A DNA stretch of 64,000 bases from Phoenix dactylifera (lineage: Eukaryota > Streptophyta > Magnoliopsida > Arecales > Arecaceae). The position numbers and the translations under genes were made by a program. The stretch lies in assembly GCF_009389715.1 (NCBI RefSeq), contig NW_024067823.1, positions 430,776 through 494,775 of the forward strand, given 5' to 3'. Shown in pieces: positions 21,155-32,969 of the stretch; within the stretch, counting starts at the first letter, position 1, and every line of letters starts with the position of its first letter. The notes beneath the pieces are model-generated. The model searched no databases. It saw only the letters and a list, made by a program, of their open reading frames with translations, and was not told the DNA's origin.

Positions 21155-22037
21155 GTGAACATAACCCTTTAAACCAACGCCATCTTAAATACTAAATTAT
21201 ATATGACAAAAGAGACCAGTTCTGTGGGTAGAAAACAGGGTAAACCTAGTGGCCTCCACAGTCAAGCCGTAGTGGCAGGGAAAGCCGCGTCCCATTTTCT
21301 AACAATACGCGGCCAAGGTAGAAAACAGGGCACCCATTTGTCTTTAGCTCCAGGAAACTGAGTTGCAGCTTCATCTAAAGGACAACCGTTGTAGCATATG
21401 ATATAAATTATATACTAAAATTAAATACTATTTTAGGCCTTAGGTTGAAAGCTAATGTCAGAAACTATCCCAGTAATATTTTGCACCATCTTCCATCTAG
21501 ATTCATTACAATTTTGTGCTTCCCGTAGACGATAAAACTGGCTCAAGGCAAAACTATCAGGGCCATATTGGCATGAGTAGGAATTTGCTGTTGTCACGCC
21601 CCGAATTCGGTTCATGACACGGCCGTGTTATCGCCAAGTTAAGCATACAATAACACGCAGCCACTTTAAAACTTCAAATTGTAAACAACTATATTCATGA
21701 AAGTCATTAAATGTTCATGTATTAAAATGCATACAAAGCTTCTAAAAACAATATCTACATTTAATATTCGTCTTTCCCATAACCCTGGAGCATGTTACGC
21801 TCCTTGTTCCTAGCATCTCCTATTCATCTGTAAGAACATAAATAAATGGATATGAGCTATAAAGCTCAGTAAGTAACAATGTATAATCTTATCAGATCAA
21901 GCATAATATTTTTCATACTAGTGCATTATTTTAAGAAACTAACGATTGTAATAAAGAAAGCATTTTCTATAATCAAACCAGATATAAACCTTTTGTCTTT
22001 ATTCACTGCTTTGAAATCCGTACTTATCATTATTCTT

Positions 22038-22167
22038 GCTTTGAAATCCGTACTCATCATTAATCATGCTTTAAAATTTGTGCTGTTATTATTCATGCTT
22101 TGAAATCTGTACTCATCATTAATCATGCTTTAAAATTTGTGCTGTTATTATTCATGCTTTGAAATCT
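22038..22167. repeat. 59-bp tandem repeat inside the solo LTR
   Basis: The motif GCTTTGAAATC recurs at 22038, 22097 and 22156 (period 59), giving just over two units. A shorter related unit precedes it. Confidence 0.85.
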
Positions 22168-22374
22168 GTGCTTGTAATAAAGTAAACATTTCAAATAATC
22201 CAACCAGTCATAAAACTATGCATGTCCATTCATGCAACTTCATAAATATGATTATGCATCATAAAATTTTTGCCATTATTCTATACTTTGAAATTCATAC
22301 TCTCAGATGGTAGTGTAGCTATGGCCGCTCTTATTCCCACGGCAAGGCCTTTACCACTGCAGGGTCATCTTCCA

Positions 22375-22480
22375 GTTACTATTACCCACTGGCGGGGGTC
22401 GTAAAGCCAAGTTACTTTTACCCACTGGCGGGGGTCATATGCCTAGTTACTGTTACCCACTGGCGGGGGTCATACATAGC
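22375..22480. repeat. 35/36-bp tandem repeat inside the solo LTR
   Basis: Three units starting at 22375, 22411 and 22446, each with GTTACT followed by the core TACCCACTGGCGGGGGTC. Confidence 0.9.
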
Positions 22481-24040
22481 AATCTGAGAGTTCTTAAAAC
22501 ATATCATGCTTTTCATAAATCTTTTCTCATAGATACCTTGGAAAGTGAATAATGGCATCATGCTAAATCAAACTCATGATCATGCTGAAAACTTTATTTT
22601 TTTCCATGCATCTTTCTACATCATCATAATCATGTGTACATAATATAATAATAATAATAATGATGGATGCTATGTATCCAAAATCATGTAATCATTTGCT
22701 AACACATGCTTGATCTTAATTTTGTGAAAACATAACTAATCATATACAATTTCATAATCAAGTAATCACAAGTATTTGATAAAACATAAGATTATATCAG
22801 GTACTTTTTCCACAATTCTTATACATAATTTCAATTGCATAAATAATACTTTTTCATCTTATAAAACGTGATACATGATCCATAATAAGATTAAGACAGG
22901 TTACTTACCTAATTTGCCCATCAAATGCCAATTCTTCAATACCTAACAAGATCATTAAATTACATGTCACTTGCACATTTAATTTCTATTTATTTATAAT
23001 CTTAAAGTCATTTACAGCCCATTCATAGGACTCAATTTCATTTTCGGGTCCATAGCCTAGTTAAATTTCTAGTTCAGGCCCATGGCGCAATTCAATTTCT
23101 GGTTCTGGTCTAATTTACTTCCTAGTTCGGGTTTGATTTAATTTCTGGCTCAGGTCTGGGCCCATTTGCATTCAGGCCCGATGTTTAATTGGGTTCTGAA
23201 TAAGGCCCTTGGCCTGATTTACTTACTGGGCCCACTTGTATTCAGGCCCAATTAGTTTTGGTTTTAAGAACATTGGGCTCGGACCAGGGTCCAGCCCGGC
23301 TTCAGGCTTCTAAATCCAAATCTATTTAAAGCCCACCCCGGAATTAGGCCCATTGCGGCCCACCACATTTTATTTTATTTTATTTTTCTACTTTTCTTTT
23401 CCTTCTTTTCTTCTCTTTCTCTTTTTCTTTCTTTTTCTTCTCTTCTCCTTTCCCGAAGCTTCTTCTCTTTCCTTCTTCCTTCCGTCTTCTTTCTTTCCCG
23501 AGCTCCTCCCCCTCCTCTTCTCCCATGAACTAAGAGGCGAGCTCGGAAGGGGCGCTCGGGAGGAGCCGGGTCCGAGGTCGACGGTGCCGGTGGCCGGCCA
23601 ACGCCGCCCGCGGCTCAGCCTGTAGCGGCCGATCCCCCCCTTCTTCATCATCCTTCTTCTCTTGAGAAGGGAGGAGGGCGTCTCCCCCTCACGGAAGAGG
23701 TCGACTGCGACCGGCGGCGCCCGCGGCCGAACCCCTGGCCGCGCCCGCGGCGGCCGGCCCCTCTCTGTTCCTTGGTGAAAATGGGGTGTCGAGACCACCC
23801 TCTCGAAAGGAAGGGGCCTCCGGCCCGCCGCAGTTCCGACCGAGGGCCGATGGAGCCTGCAGTTGGAGCCGAGGGCTCCCCCCTCGTTCCCACTGGGATA
23901 GGGGAAATAAACCCACGGCCGTGGCCATCGATGCGGCCACGGCAGCGGCCGAGCTCGCTGCGACCAAAGGAGAGGAGGAAGAGCCTCCGGCCGTCGACGG
24001 CTGCGGCTGAGTATGCCAGGTAAACTCTTCCCCTTCCTTC

Positions 24041-24070
24041 CCTCTTCTTCTTCTTCTTCTTCTTATTCTT
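24041..24070. repeat. TTC-rich microsatellite
   Basis: An imperfect run of CTT/TTC triplets inside the solo LTR, within a longer pyrimidine-rich stretch. Confidence 0.7.
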
Positions 24071-25773
24071 ATTCTTCCTATTCTTTTTCTTTTGTTTTCA
24101 TTCTTTCCCTTTTCCTGTTTTTGATCTCTTCTATTTCGTTCTCTGTCTTGTTGTTTCATTATTAAGCTAGATCTACTTGCATGTTACAATGGAAGAAGAA
24201 GTCAGGGACTTACCTAGTTCCAGGACAACTATGTGATGTTCCCTCCGGCGGCTCGGATCCCTACTCCGATGATATTGCTCCTGCTTCAATTCCTTGTAGC
24301 AGAAAAAGAGGGGAATGAGAAGAAATGAGAGGGTGATGGAGTTCCTCTGTGAATGATCTATAAGCCTTAATAGCCCTCAGCTGGAAGAGGAGAGTGGCGG
24401 TGATCGTGGCTGTCAGGCGGTTGTAACCGTCTCAGCTGGCGATCACCGCCTCTAGGTCTCCAGATGGGCCAGCCATGTTGGGCTTGGCCCATTAGCTCAC
24501 TGTATGTGGGCTGGTCCTCACAGCTGTGGTACTTAAAAAACATCACTGAAGCGTATACTCGGTGAGATTTAAAATGCATTTTGATATGCAATACACAGCA
24601 ATTTCAGCAAGATCATATAAAATTTATAGGAGTTATGACAAGATTTCAGGTCAGCGAGAACAAAGAGAACACTACAATGAGAAGAGCCATCTTACGGATT
24701 CTTTATAGCTGGGCGATAGGCCACTAGAAGCTAATGCTTCCTGGCTTGTTAATTTATCAGGACACATGCATGCTGAATTCATTGTCCATGTGGCGGTGTG
24801 CTTGAGTACATCCCCAAGTCAGTTGCATCCTGCAATCACGAGTTCACCAAAAGGCAACAGCATTTTAGACTTGATTTCACAAATCAACGAGAAGAAGATT
24901 GCTAATAAAATTCATGCTCCGTAGAAAGGGTTTGTCATTGTAGCATGATAGAATGGTTTTGTGATTTTGGAAGACGTTGCGTGCCTTAATTCCTCTAGGG
25001 AGCATTTATTATGGGATAATGACCATGCTTGGTTGCACCACAGTAATTCTATATGGCAATGATCCTAAATCATTCCTACTTTTCAAATTACCATCCAACC
25101 CGATGATAGAAAACCCGTCCGTGAGATCCGATATCTAAAATCATCCTGGGGAGTGATCTTGGATAATGTGCTATGCAATAGTGCTACAAGATAATTGAAA
25201 ACATTTTAATGTCATATTACACATAGATTTTATTGCATATTAACTATCGTTGATAAGTGATTGGTGCATTGCATTGCACATGCATGTTACTAGTAAAAAT
25301 GGAACGGGAATCCGCATTCTCTCATTATTGTTAAGAGTATGGTTGGCTTGTAGTCAATAACAAAATGACCACCTCCCCTGCAGCCAAGAACTCATCTACA
25401 AATTCAGCGTGGGCTGGGTGTGCGACGTAGTCAATTAACTATGCCTTCCATGATGCGAAGGTTGATTCAACACATGGGTGCCCTTTTATTTGCATTCAAA
25501 AATGACAGTGCAACATCAAACGAATGGAAAACAAAAGGGAGTCTAATTTTTGCACCACCGGTTACGAGTGAGAGTGGTGGTAGCCTTCCACGTGAGGAAA
25601 CTCTCTTCGCATGCAAGGATAAGGTTGGTACATCTGAGACCCCACATTCTGCAGTAGTAGGAGTCTCATGTACTAGGACACCATTTTTTTATACACAAAT
25701 TTGATCCAGATGATAGGCAAATGTTCTAGATATTTTTAGTGCAAAGGAGGCTAAAATGAAGATGGTGGATGCT

Positions 25774-27709
25774 GGTAAAAAGGATAAGGGTTTCATATTA
25801 ACCCAACCTAGGAGCAATGGATTTGATAGATGTTGCTAATTGCGGTATTATTCTACTTGACCAAACCAAATGCTTGTCTTGAATTGAGGAGCCACTCTTA
25901 ACTCCAAATAAAGAAATACATTCAGGTACTGATCATATTAGAAGCTTGCTTGGCAAGAGCATGAGTGGCAGATCAAAATATGCTATTCAATTTAATTTAC
26001 GAAGATTTAGGAAGGAGGCTCCAGCAGCCTGAAATTATGTATGTGACCAATGCAGTGAGGTGAATGAAATATGTTCCCTAACAAAAGCTTACAAATAGCA
26101 TTTGTGTCCCTCCAAATCTTCTCTCGCGGCTCCATTTACTTCTAATGTTACAAAGCCCTATGAAAGCACAAAAATATGCTTGTCGAGCAAACATGATGAA
26201 AATGGCAATAAGCTGCTTAGTGTTGGTTTGTGCTAGCCAACAAGGAGAATCTAAAGAAAATCTCAGTCTCTACATTTTGGGAAAGTCAACAAGAAACAAC
26301 CCTCCAAGTTCTCTACAAACACTCTGCAAACCAGCACCCCTACATTCAGCAACAACGAATCCAGGAAAGGTGTTGCATCATATTTGAGTGTCGAGTATGT
26401 GATCCATGTCTCAGTACCAATTTTCCCACAAATTGTTACAAAATTAGGATTTTCCTTCTTAGATTCATTGTCTTGTATCAAGAATTTTAAATCAGTTAGT
26501 TTTAGGCTAATATGGTTAAGAGCCGAGGCTGCGCTCTGGCCAGTGGCAGCCCATTTACTGCCAGCAGTACTTAAAACATCGAATAGGCCACCAAGCACCC
26601 TCTCAAGATGGTAATCCCCAACCCATTCAAAAAGAATCATGAACCTAATCCGAACAGGATCATTCGGCTTGGTTTATGTAGGTGTTTTTTTTTATTAGGT
26701 TTGGTTTTGATTTAGGTCAAACTTGAACCAAAAAAAAAAAAAAAGTTCAATTTTCGTTTGAATTTTTAGAAAACCAATTCAAACCGCCCCAACCCGCCTA
26801 ACTCGACCCATGTGTATATATACAAATATATATCTTCAAAACGACCTAACCTGATCTAACTTGACCCATATATGTCTATATACATAAACATCAATTTTTT
26901 ATTTTTTTAATTTTTTTATTTAAAAAAGAATATCAACCTGATAAACCGAGCTGAACCGAATTTTTGGATTGATTCAAGTGGTTTTTGTAGACAGTCAGCT
27001 CAGTTTTTGTTTCGATTTTAGCAAACCAGACGATTTAATAACTTGAAACCAAACTCAATTATGTTTGTTCAAAAAAATTCATGATTTATGATATTTTTTA
27101 CCTTCTTTTCTGCATCTTTTTTTTTTCTTGGCGCAAAGCTTATGAGACAACGTTTTAGGTATGCCAAATAATTGAAAAGATATAAAAATAGTATTTTTAG
27201 GTATTTAATATCTGGTTACAACCCGAAGCCCGACAGATACCTGATTTTTTTTGGTCTAATATTGTGTTTGAGGAAAGTGTTTTAACTGGACTTAGGTTTG
27301 GGTATATGAATATATTAGTCTACAGGTAATATAGCCAATTAACTAGCGCCAAGTAGCAAGATACACGCACTTCCCGAGTCCACTGATGACACGTGGCATC
27401 ACAAGGACCTCTAGAAGCGAGAGCAAATTCTAGCTTGGAACCCTAAGACGGACATGCACCATCAATTTCACCTCCGTCATGATCTCAGTAGCAGTCGATC
27501 GCCGCGGACCTTCCCGAGATTCACTAAGTTCCAGCAGAACAAATTAAACCCGCACTCCCATGATAAATAACCAACATTAGCACTAATGGCCCCATAAAAA
27601 AAATCATTCAAATCTGAACCATTAAAAAGATCGGCTCGGAAGATAGGCGAATAAGATAGGGCATCTGCTGCTAAGCCACATCCGATTATTGTTAAAAGAA
27701 TGTTGTACT
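25774..27709. other. Intergenic, nothing firmly recognised
   Basis: Right of the duplication. A 125-codon minus-strand ORF (26263-26640) has no recognisable domain. 26690-27070 is AT-rich with poly-A/T tracts and repeated CTAAC...GACCCAT words. 27380-27400 contains an ACACGTGGC G-box/ABRE core, but it is 1.2 kb from the next gene and separated from it by a LINE fragment. Confidence 0.4.
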
Positions 27710-27984
27710 TTTCTTCTTTTTTTTTGGGTTAAAATGGCGATTCATTTTTACTAAATCAAAATGAAGTACATCCTGCCAAGTCAAAAGAAAGTAAACAAAG
27801 CAACAAATGGAGAATACCAGCTAGACTCGTCCAGATGACGTCCCCAGCGTGACGAGCCACATATGAGGCGATCCAGTCCGCAGCTCTGTTCATCTCACGA
27901 TACACATGATCAATCTGAACAGCTAGTATCTTCTTAATCAGTTTGCAGGTATCTCGAATCAATGGGTGGCCATCACCATATGTG
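27710..27984 (-). mobile_element. Short 5'-truncated LINE 3' end
   Basis: On the minus strand it encodes the last part of a LINE RNase H domain (GDGHPLIRDTCK, IDHVYREMNRAADWIASYVA, FDLAGCTSF), parallel to the end of the LINE at 6001-7463. It ends in an A tract (T tract at 27710-27726 on the plus strand). No clear target duplication was found. The 5' limit is where protein similarity stops. Confidence 0.85.
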
Positions 27985-28097
27985 TTCCGTGAAATGAATA
28001 TAACGGCTGATTTGGGTCACCTTTGAATTTAGCATACTTCTGTTCCTCAGTCGCTATATAACTTTTCTTTTTATGATTCCAGCTAGCGGCCGATGTA

Positions 28098-28122
28098 AAT
28101 AATAATAATAATAATAATAAAA
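28098..28122. repeat. AAT microsatellite
   Basis: About eight AAT units followed by an A-rich tract, about 450 bp upstream of the galactinol synthase ATG. Confidence 0.9.
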
Positions 28123-28289
28123 AAGAAGAAAAAGAAAAAAGTTCGGCTCTCCCGGAGCTTCCAGAACCACACTTCTACCTTACCCTCCTCTGCCAGCTCA
28201 ATCTAGCAGCCCTTCTACGCTAGGGGAATCCGGAAGGGCCTCCAAACTCTAGCTCCTTCCACCGCATCGTCCCCGCTCTATCCTTCTCT

Positions 28290-28299
28290 GGAACTTTCC
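28290..28299 (+). promoter_or_regulatory. Heat-shock-element core upstream of galactinol synthase
   Basis: GGAACTTTCC matches nGAAnnTTCn exactly, about 270 bp before the ATG. Galactinol synthase genes are known targets of heat-shock factors in other plants. A single two-box core is weak evidence by itself. Confidence 0.45.
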
Positions 28300-28334
28300 A
28301 ACGTGCTCAGTCACCGTTAGATCCCATCAATGAC

Positions 28335-28342
28335 ACACGTGT
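28335..28342 (+). promoter_or_regulatory. G-box / ABRE-like palindrome
   Basis: ACACGTGT, an eight-base palindrome around CACGTG, about 225 bp before the ATG. It is a bZIP/bHLH binding site class found in ABA- and stress-responsive promoters. An AT-rich ATTATTTATT at about 28430 could serve as the TATA region. Confidence 0.45.
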
Positions 28343-28566
28343 ACGACTGGAATCTCATTGTCTATTGGTTAAAAATTATATCAGTGTGTCCTTTTTAGTA
28401 ATTTAGGTTTCTCCGGGGCCCCGTTCCTCGATTATTTATTCAGGGCCAGTTCCTCGTTCTCTTCGCGTCGAAAGAGCGACCGAGAAACATCCTCGAACGA
28501 TTTCTCTGCTTCTCCGGCTCTCCACCTCCCCAGTCTCTCCCTTTTCGTCTCTTTCAGTCTCTCGCG

Positions 28567-31224
28567 ATGGCGCCCGAGATCGAAGGAAGGGCGACAACAT
28601 CCGTGGCGAAGGCGGTCATGCATCTCCCACGGCGGGCGTACGTGACGTTCCTCGCCGGCGCCGGCGACTACGTGAAGGGCGCGGTCGGCCTGGCCAAGGG
28701 GTTGAGGAAGGTGGGATCCGCGTACCCGCTGGTGGTGGCGGTTCTCCCCGACGTGCCGGAGGACCACCGCCGGTTACTGGAGTCGCAAGGGTGCATTGTG
28801 CGGGAGATCGAACCAATCTACCCACCGGAGAACCAGACCAAGTTCGCCATGGCGTACTACGTCATCAACTACTCCAAGCTCCGGATCTGGGAGGTAAGCT
28901 TGTATTTTCCCCATCCAACGCCGTTAACTAACTGTCATAGCTTTTTCATCGGACTACCCGTATGAAATCTTTGTGCGTGTTTTCACAAACTGATTTCGAA
29001 GCGGGCACGAAATGGTCTGCCTGTGTCTGGAAATTTCTATACGAGTAGAAAAATCCACGGCTCAGTTTTTCTTTCCAGCCACAAAAATACCCTCGATGCA
29101 TTGGAATAATTACGTAGATCGTGATTTATGCGCTGATAAAGTTAATCAGCTGCCGAAGGTATTTTCGTAATTTCATAGATCTTTAGACTACGACAACCAG
29201 TATTCTAGGATTATACGGTACGCTTAACCGCGGAGTGGTATAAGGTTATCAAAGTATTAAATCCTGACCGATGGATTGGATTTGTGATGATGGCAGTTCG
29301 TAGAGTACAGCAAGATGGTGTACCTGGACGCAGACATCCAGGTGTACGAGAATATCGACGAGCTGTTCGACCTCCCCGACGGGTACTTCTATGCGGTGAT
29401 GGACTGCTTCTGCGAGCGGACGTGGAGCCACACCGCGCAGTACCGGGTGGGCTACTGCCAGCAGTGCCCGGAAAGGGCACCGTGGCCGGCCGACGAGCTC
29501 GGCCCGCCGCCTTCCCTTTACTTCAACGCCGGCATGTTCGTGTTCGAGCCTGGCATCGCCACCGCCGACGCCCTCCTCGCCACCCTCAAGGTCACGGAGC
29601 CCGCACCCTTCGCCGAGCAGGTAATGGAACAGTAAATATCCCCAAGTTCCAGGCTACTGTTGTCATTTGAGAAGTGCATTCTAATATGTTTATGGGTGGT
29701 TCTATATACAACCCCCCCCCCCCCCCCCTATTGCTAAGGACACCCCCCAAAAACCAAAAAAAAAATACCCAAACTAACCTTTAGTGTAATTACCATATTG
29801 CCCTTGAAATTTTCTCATACACCCCCCCTTCCTCCTCCTCTGTTTCGTTTTGAAAAGAAAAAAAAAAACACCCCTCAAACCCCCCTTAAACCCCTCGATC
29901 CATTTACATCGTTTAGGCGATCTTTGAAGGAGATTTAAGCTCCATTCGAAGCATGGACAAGCAACTAGTGATTTGGGACGAAGAATCGGCCGCAAAGGTA
30001 CGTGTTCCCCCTTGTTTCGAATTTTTTTTTTTTTCACGGTTCGTGCTCCGTTCGGCACTGGATCGCCGAACAAAAGGCTTCTGTTCGGCTGAACAGTGCC
30101 GAACAGAAGCCTTCTGTTCGGCAACACTCAACCGAACAGATCTGTTCGGCTGCACAGGCTTCTGTTCGGCAACACTCAACCGAACAGATCTGTTCGGCTG
30201 CACAGTGCCGAACAGAAGGCTTCTGTCCGGCACTGTTCAGCCGAACAGAAGCCTTTTGTTCGGTGATCCAGTGCCGAACGGAGCACGAACCGTGAAAAAA
30301 AAAAATTTCGGGAGAAGCCGGCGAGGTGGTCGGAGATCGGGAGAATGCCGGCGACGAGAGGGAGAAGGGGGAACGGGGGGGTTTTGGGCGTTGGCGAGGT
30401 GCTTTGGGCGGAACAGTTCAAAGGGAGACGGAGGGGGTTTGGCCGCCGGCGAGGTGCTTGAGGCGAGGTTTTTTGGGCGGAAGGGAGAAGCCGGCGGGTG
30501 TTTTGGAGGGGAAGAGCGGGGTGGGGGGGGGGGTTTGGGGGGTGTAGAGAGCAATTTAGGTGAGGGGGTGGGGAGGGTGGGGGGTAATTTAGGAATTTTT
30601 AATTTTTTAGGGGTGTCCTTAGCAAATGGGGGGGGGGGGGGGGTGTAGAGAGTATTTAATTTTTTTTAATTTTTGGGGGGTGTCCTGAGCAATGGGGGGG
30701 TGTATATAGAACCACCCTATGTTTATGGTATTTATTATTTTTTTGCAGGACTTTTTGAACATGTTCTTTAGGGATATTTACAAGCCTATCCCTCTTGTGT
30801 ACAATTTGGTTCTGGCCATGCTGTGGAGGCACCCGGAGAACGTGGAGCTCGACAAGGTCAAGGTGGTCCATTACTGCGCAGCGGTACGTGATGGAATCAT
30901 TCCCCACCGTCCATTTCATAGACATTGACACTAACGTTTCCTAACTAGAATTGGCATATTGATCAACGACGGGGATCGAAGCCATGGAGATACACGGGAA
31001 AAGAGGAGAACATGGATCGGGCTGACATCAAAGAGCTAGTTCGGCGGTGGTGGGACATCTACAACGACGAGTCCTTGGACTATAAGAGGCCCGCCACCGC
31101 CGCTGCTGCCGCCGTCGTGGACGGCGGCGCTGCGGCCGCCGGAGAGGCGGAGCGGCGGCCGTTCCTGGTGGCGCTGTCGGAGGCGGCCGCCGTCAAGTAC
31201 ATAAAGGCGCCGTCTGCCGCCTGA
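28567..31224 (+). CDS. GolS: Galactinol synthase (GT8 family), four exons
   Basis: Transfers galactose from UDP-galactose to myo-inositol, the committed step to raffinose-family oligosaccharides (cytosolic; family knowledge). Exons: 28567-28893, 29297-29620, 30749-30883, 30949-31224, with GT donors and AG acceptors. Predicted length is 353 residues. Seen: RAYVTFLAGAGDYVKGAVGL at the N-terminus, DXD in MVYLDADIQVY (residues 120-122, Mn2+ and UDP binding), LYFNAGMFVFEP, FAEQDFLNMFF, VVHYCAA with metal-ligand-type H258, GSKPWRYTGKEEN, and the C-terminal APSAA pentapeptide typical of this enzyme. Odd: exon 4 from the only in-frame AG inserts eight residues (NWHIDQRR) between HYCAA and GSKPW, where homologues join directly. 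Intron 2 contains a Mutator-type element. Confidence 0.93.
29685..30726. mobile_element. Mutator-type non-autonomous foldback element in GolS intron 2
   Basis: The element is 29694-30717 (1,024 bp). It is flanked by a perfect 9-bp duplication TATGTTTAT (29685-29693 and 30718-30726), the length typical of Mutator-like elements. Its ends form a long inverted repeat: GGGTGGTTCTATATACA at the left mirrors TGTATATAGAACCACCC at the right, and pairing continues through C-tract/G-tract and GGACACCCCCC-type segments for about 60 bp. There is no transposase. A short piece with codons for MDKQLVIWDEESAAK at 29953-29997, ending in AAG followed by GTACGTG, could be a captured exon. Confidence 0.88.
30035..30294. 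repeat. Internal inverted repeat with nested 48-bp direct repeats
   Basis: Two arms of about 77 bp (from CACGGTTCGTG at 30035 to GCACGAACCGTG ending at 30294) match as inverted repeats with about two mismatches. Between them a 46-base unit rich in TTCGGC and CCGAACAG words is repeated at 30112 and 30160. The segment should form a strong hairpin in pre-mRNA. Confidence 0.9.
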
Positions 31225-32969
31225 TATATATTGGCCATTTAGAGACTTCTGGGGTTGGGGCACGTGGGTTGTACGTGCGGAAGGGAGAGAGTTGGGGATC
31301 GTTTCAAAATCTTGCGTTCTTATGGAAGAAGTGTGTAATTGTAAGCAGGAAGCTTCTCAGGGAATTTGAGATTTTGATGTAAATCTGCAGCAAAAAGAAA
31401 AAATCCTAAAATTAAGTGCCATTTGAGAAAAATCATTTCTCTAGTAGTATGCTCTTCTTTTTCTTCTTATTTTTGCTTTTCTTTTTTAATTTCTATCATG
31501 TGGCTATTCATTGATTTATCAAAGTGGTCATGGAAATAATGAGAACTCCACAAGCTTGTTACAAAATGGAGAATGGGCTGTTCAAACCAGTGCAGTTTTT
31601 ATTCTTTTCCCAAAACAGAATGGTGAGAGAATTCATGACACATGGTATACAAGTGTGAAAAAAGGTGAGGGAAAAAAAGAGAAAAGATGGAGAGGGGAAC
31701 CCAACTACCTTACAGTTGCTTGCCGTAGTATTAGGCATGCAGTTCCTTCAGATTTAAATAAAAAGTTTATTGCATGAATATTTTTTAAAAATTTAAATTT
31801 GTGTGAATACATTTTTAAAATTTATATTTATTTTTGTATCTTTATAAAATACTGTTTTTGCACAAATATTTATAATGATTGTTTTAACACCGTTCATAAA
31901 AATCATATTTATTTTAATTAAAAATAAAATAGAATTTAGAAATTATTTTTTTATCCTTCATTGCAATCGTTTTATAAATATTTCTTTTTACGCATCTATT
32001 CATTAAAAGTATTTTAATCATTTTAATTTGAAATCGTTAATTTTTTAACAACGTTGATGGTGTGGGCATATATACAAAAATAAGAATAAAAAAAAGATGG
32101 AATAGCAAAACAAGTCTTTTACGAGGGTATATATGCAAATATCAATTTGGAAGAGTATTCATACAAAATTCGATATTTAGAAGGATATTTAGAAGGATAC
32201 AAACCAGGAGAGTATATTATCCACAAAGGGTGGTGTTAAACATCTAGGCTGGTCTGAAATTATAAGTCTCACCCAGTTTAATTTTAGCACCTCCAATTAA
32301 GTGGATTAGTGATCATTGAAATAACTCCGAGGGCCTATATTTAGCTAATTTTAGGGTTTGAGGCCCGAGCCCTACATATTACCTAGAGAAGAAATTTCAC
32401 CCCTGTAAGAATTACCTGGTAAATTCTGAAGATAGGATTCAAGATTTGAACCAATTCACCCCACCATGACATGAGTGACTCCACAGACTGAGTGGGTATT
32501 TTTTCCATCTTCATTTAAGATCCGTTACGGAATGTAAGACTCGAGAAACTATTCGCATGAGAGAAATAGCTTAGATGTTCTGAACAGAGTATGCATTTAT
32601 ATAAATAAAAAAATCACACCTATGCCTAGTATGTGGATAAAGAGGGGGAAAGGAACTGCTATAAAACGCAAGCCAATTTCACCAAGAGTTCAGCATGTCA
32701 GTAACCTAGCCTCCATGAATGATGCAGTGCAAACTAAAAAACTGCAACGATACCAACAATTACTTACAAGAAATTAGTAGGCTTTTTTCTGCACATTCAA
32801 CAAGAATTCAAGCTACATCTTGATTACCACCAGCTTTGATGAGGAGTTTGACATCAAGGCTTAAGTCCCAGCCTCCTCAAATCACCTTGTAGGATAGGGC
32901 CATTGGTGCCGTGGATAAAATAAAAAAATCTAACTTTGTAGTACAAGGGACTTGCCAAAAATTATGCCG
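31225..32969. other. GolS 3' flank and AT-rich intergenic region
   Basis: 31225-31440 is the likely 3' untranslated region. 31780-32060 is very AT-rich with tracts of T/A. No gene or complete transposon was recognised up to the LINE tail near 32970. Confidence 0.4.

Larger units (their letters stand above)
21587..24527. mobile_element. Solo LTR of 2,931 bp with 5-bp target duplication
   Basis: 21592-24522 begins TGTCACGCCC and ends GGTCCTCACA (TG to CA). It is flanked by GCTGT at 21587-21591 and 24523-24527. The left duplicate has a single GCTGT at 2102-2106 with both flanks joined, an unoccupied site. No coding domains, no PBS and no second LTR copy are present, so this fits an LTR left after recombination between two LTRs. 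Superfamily is uncertain. It holds short tandem repeats and a GC-rich block (about 23530-24020). Open frames in the GC-rich block look compositional. Confidence 0.9.
19619..25773. repeat. Right copy of the segmental duplication
   Basis: Homologous to 1-3168. It contains the first 431 codons of NLR copy 2, the three-unit minisatellite and the upstream region, interrupted by the solo LTR (21592-24522). The true left extent may be larger, because the matching sequence lies outside the window. 24528-25773 is upstream sequence with no recognised gene. Confidence 0.93.

Noticed and set aside
23353..24159. Long ORFs in the solo LTR (136 and 156 codons)
   Set aside because: Pyrimidine-rich and GC-rich bias; the segment is inside an LTR with no protein family match.
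26263..26640. 125-codon minus-strand ORF
   Set aside because: No recognised domain and no neighbouring exons; kept only as a note in the intergenic entry.
27380..27400. ABRE/G-box ACACGTGGC as a GolS promoter element
   Set aside because: 1.2 kb from the ATG with a LINE fragment in between; too remote to assign.
29953..30648. 231-codon plus-strand ORF in GolS intron 2
   Set aside because: Runs through hairpin repeats and G tracts of the Mutator-type element; Gly-rich shadow coding.
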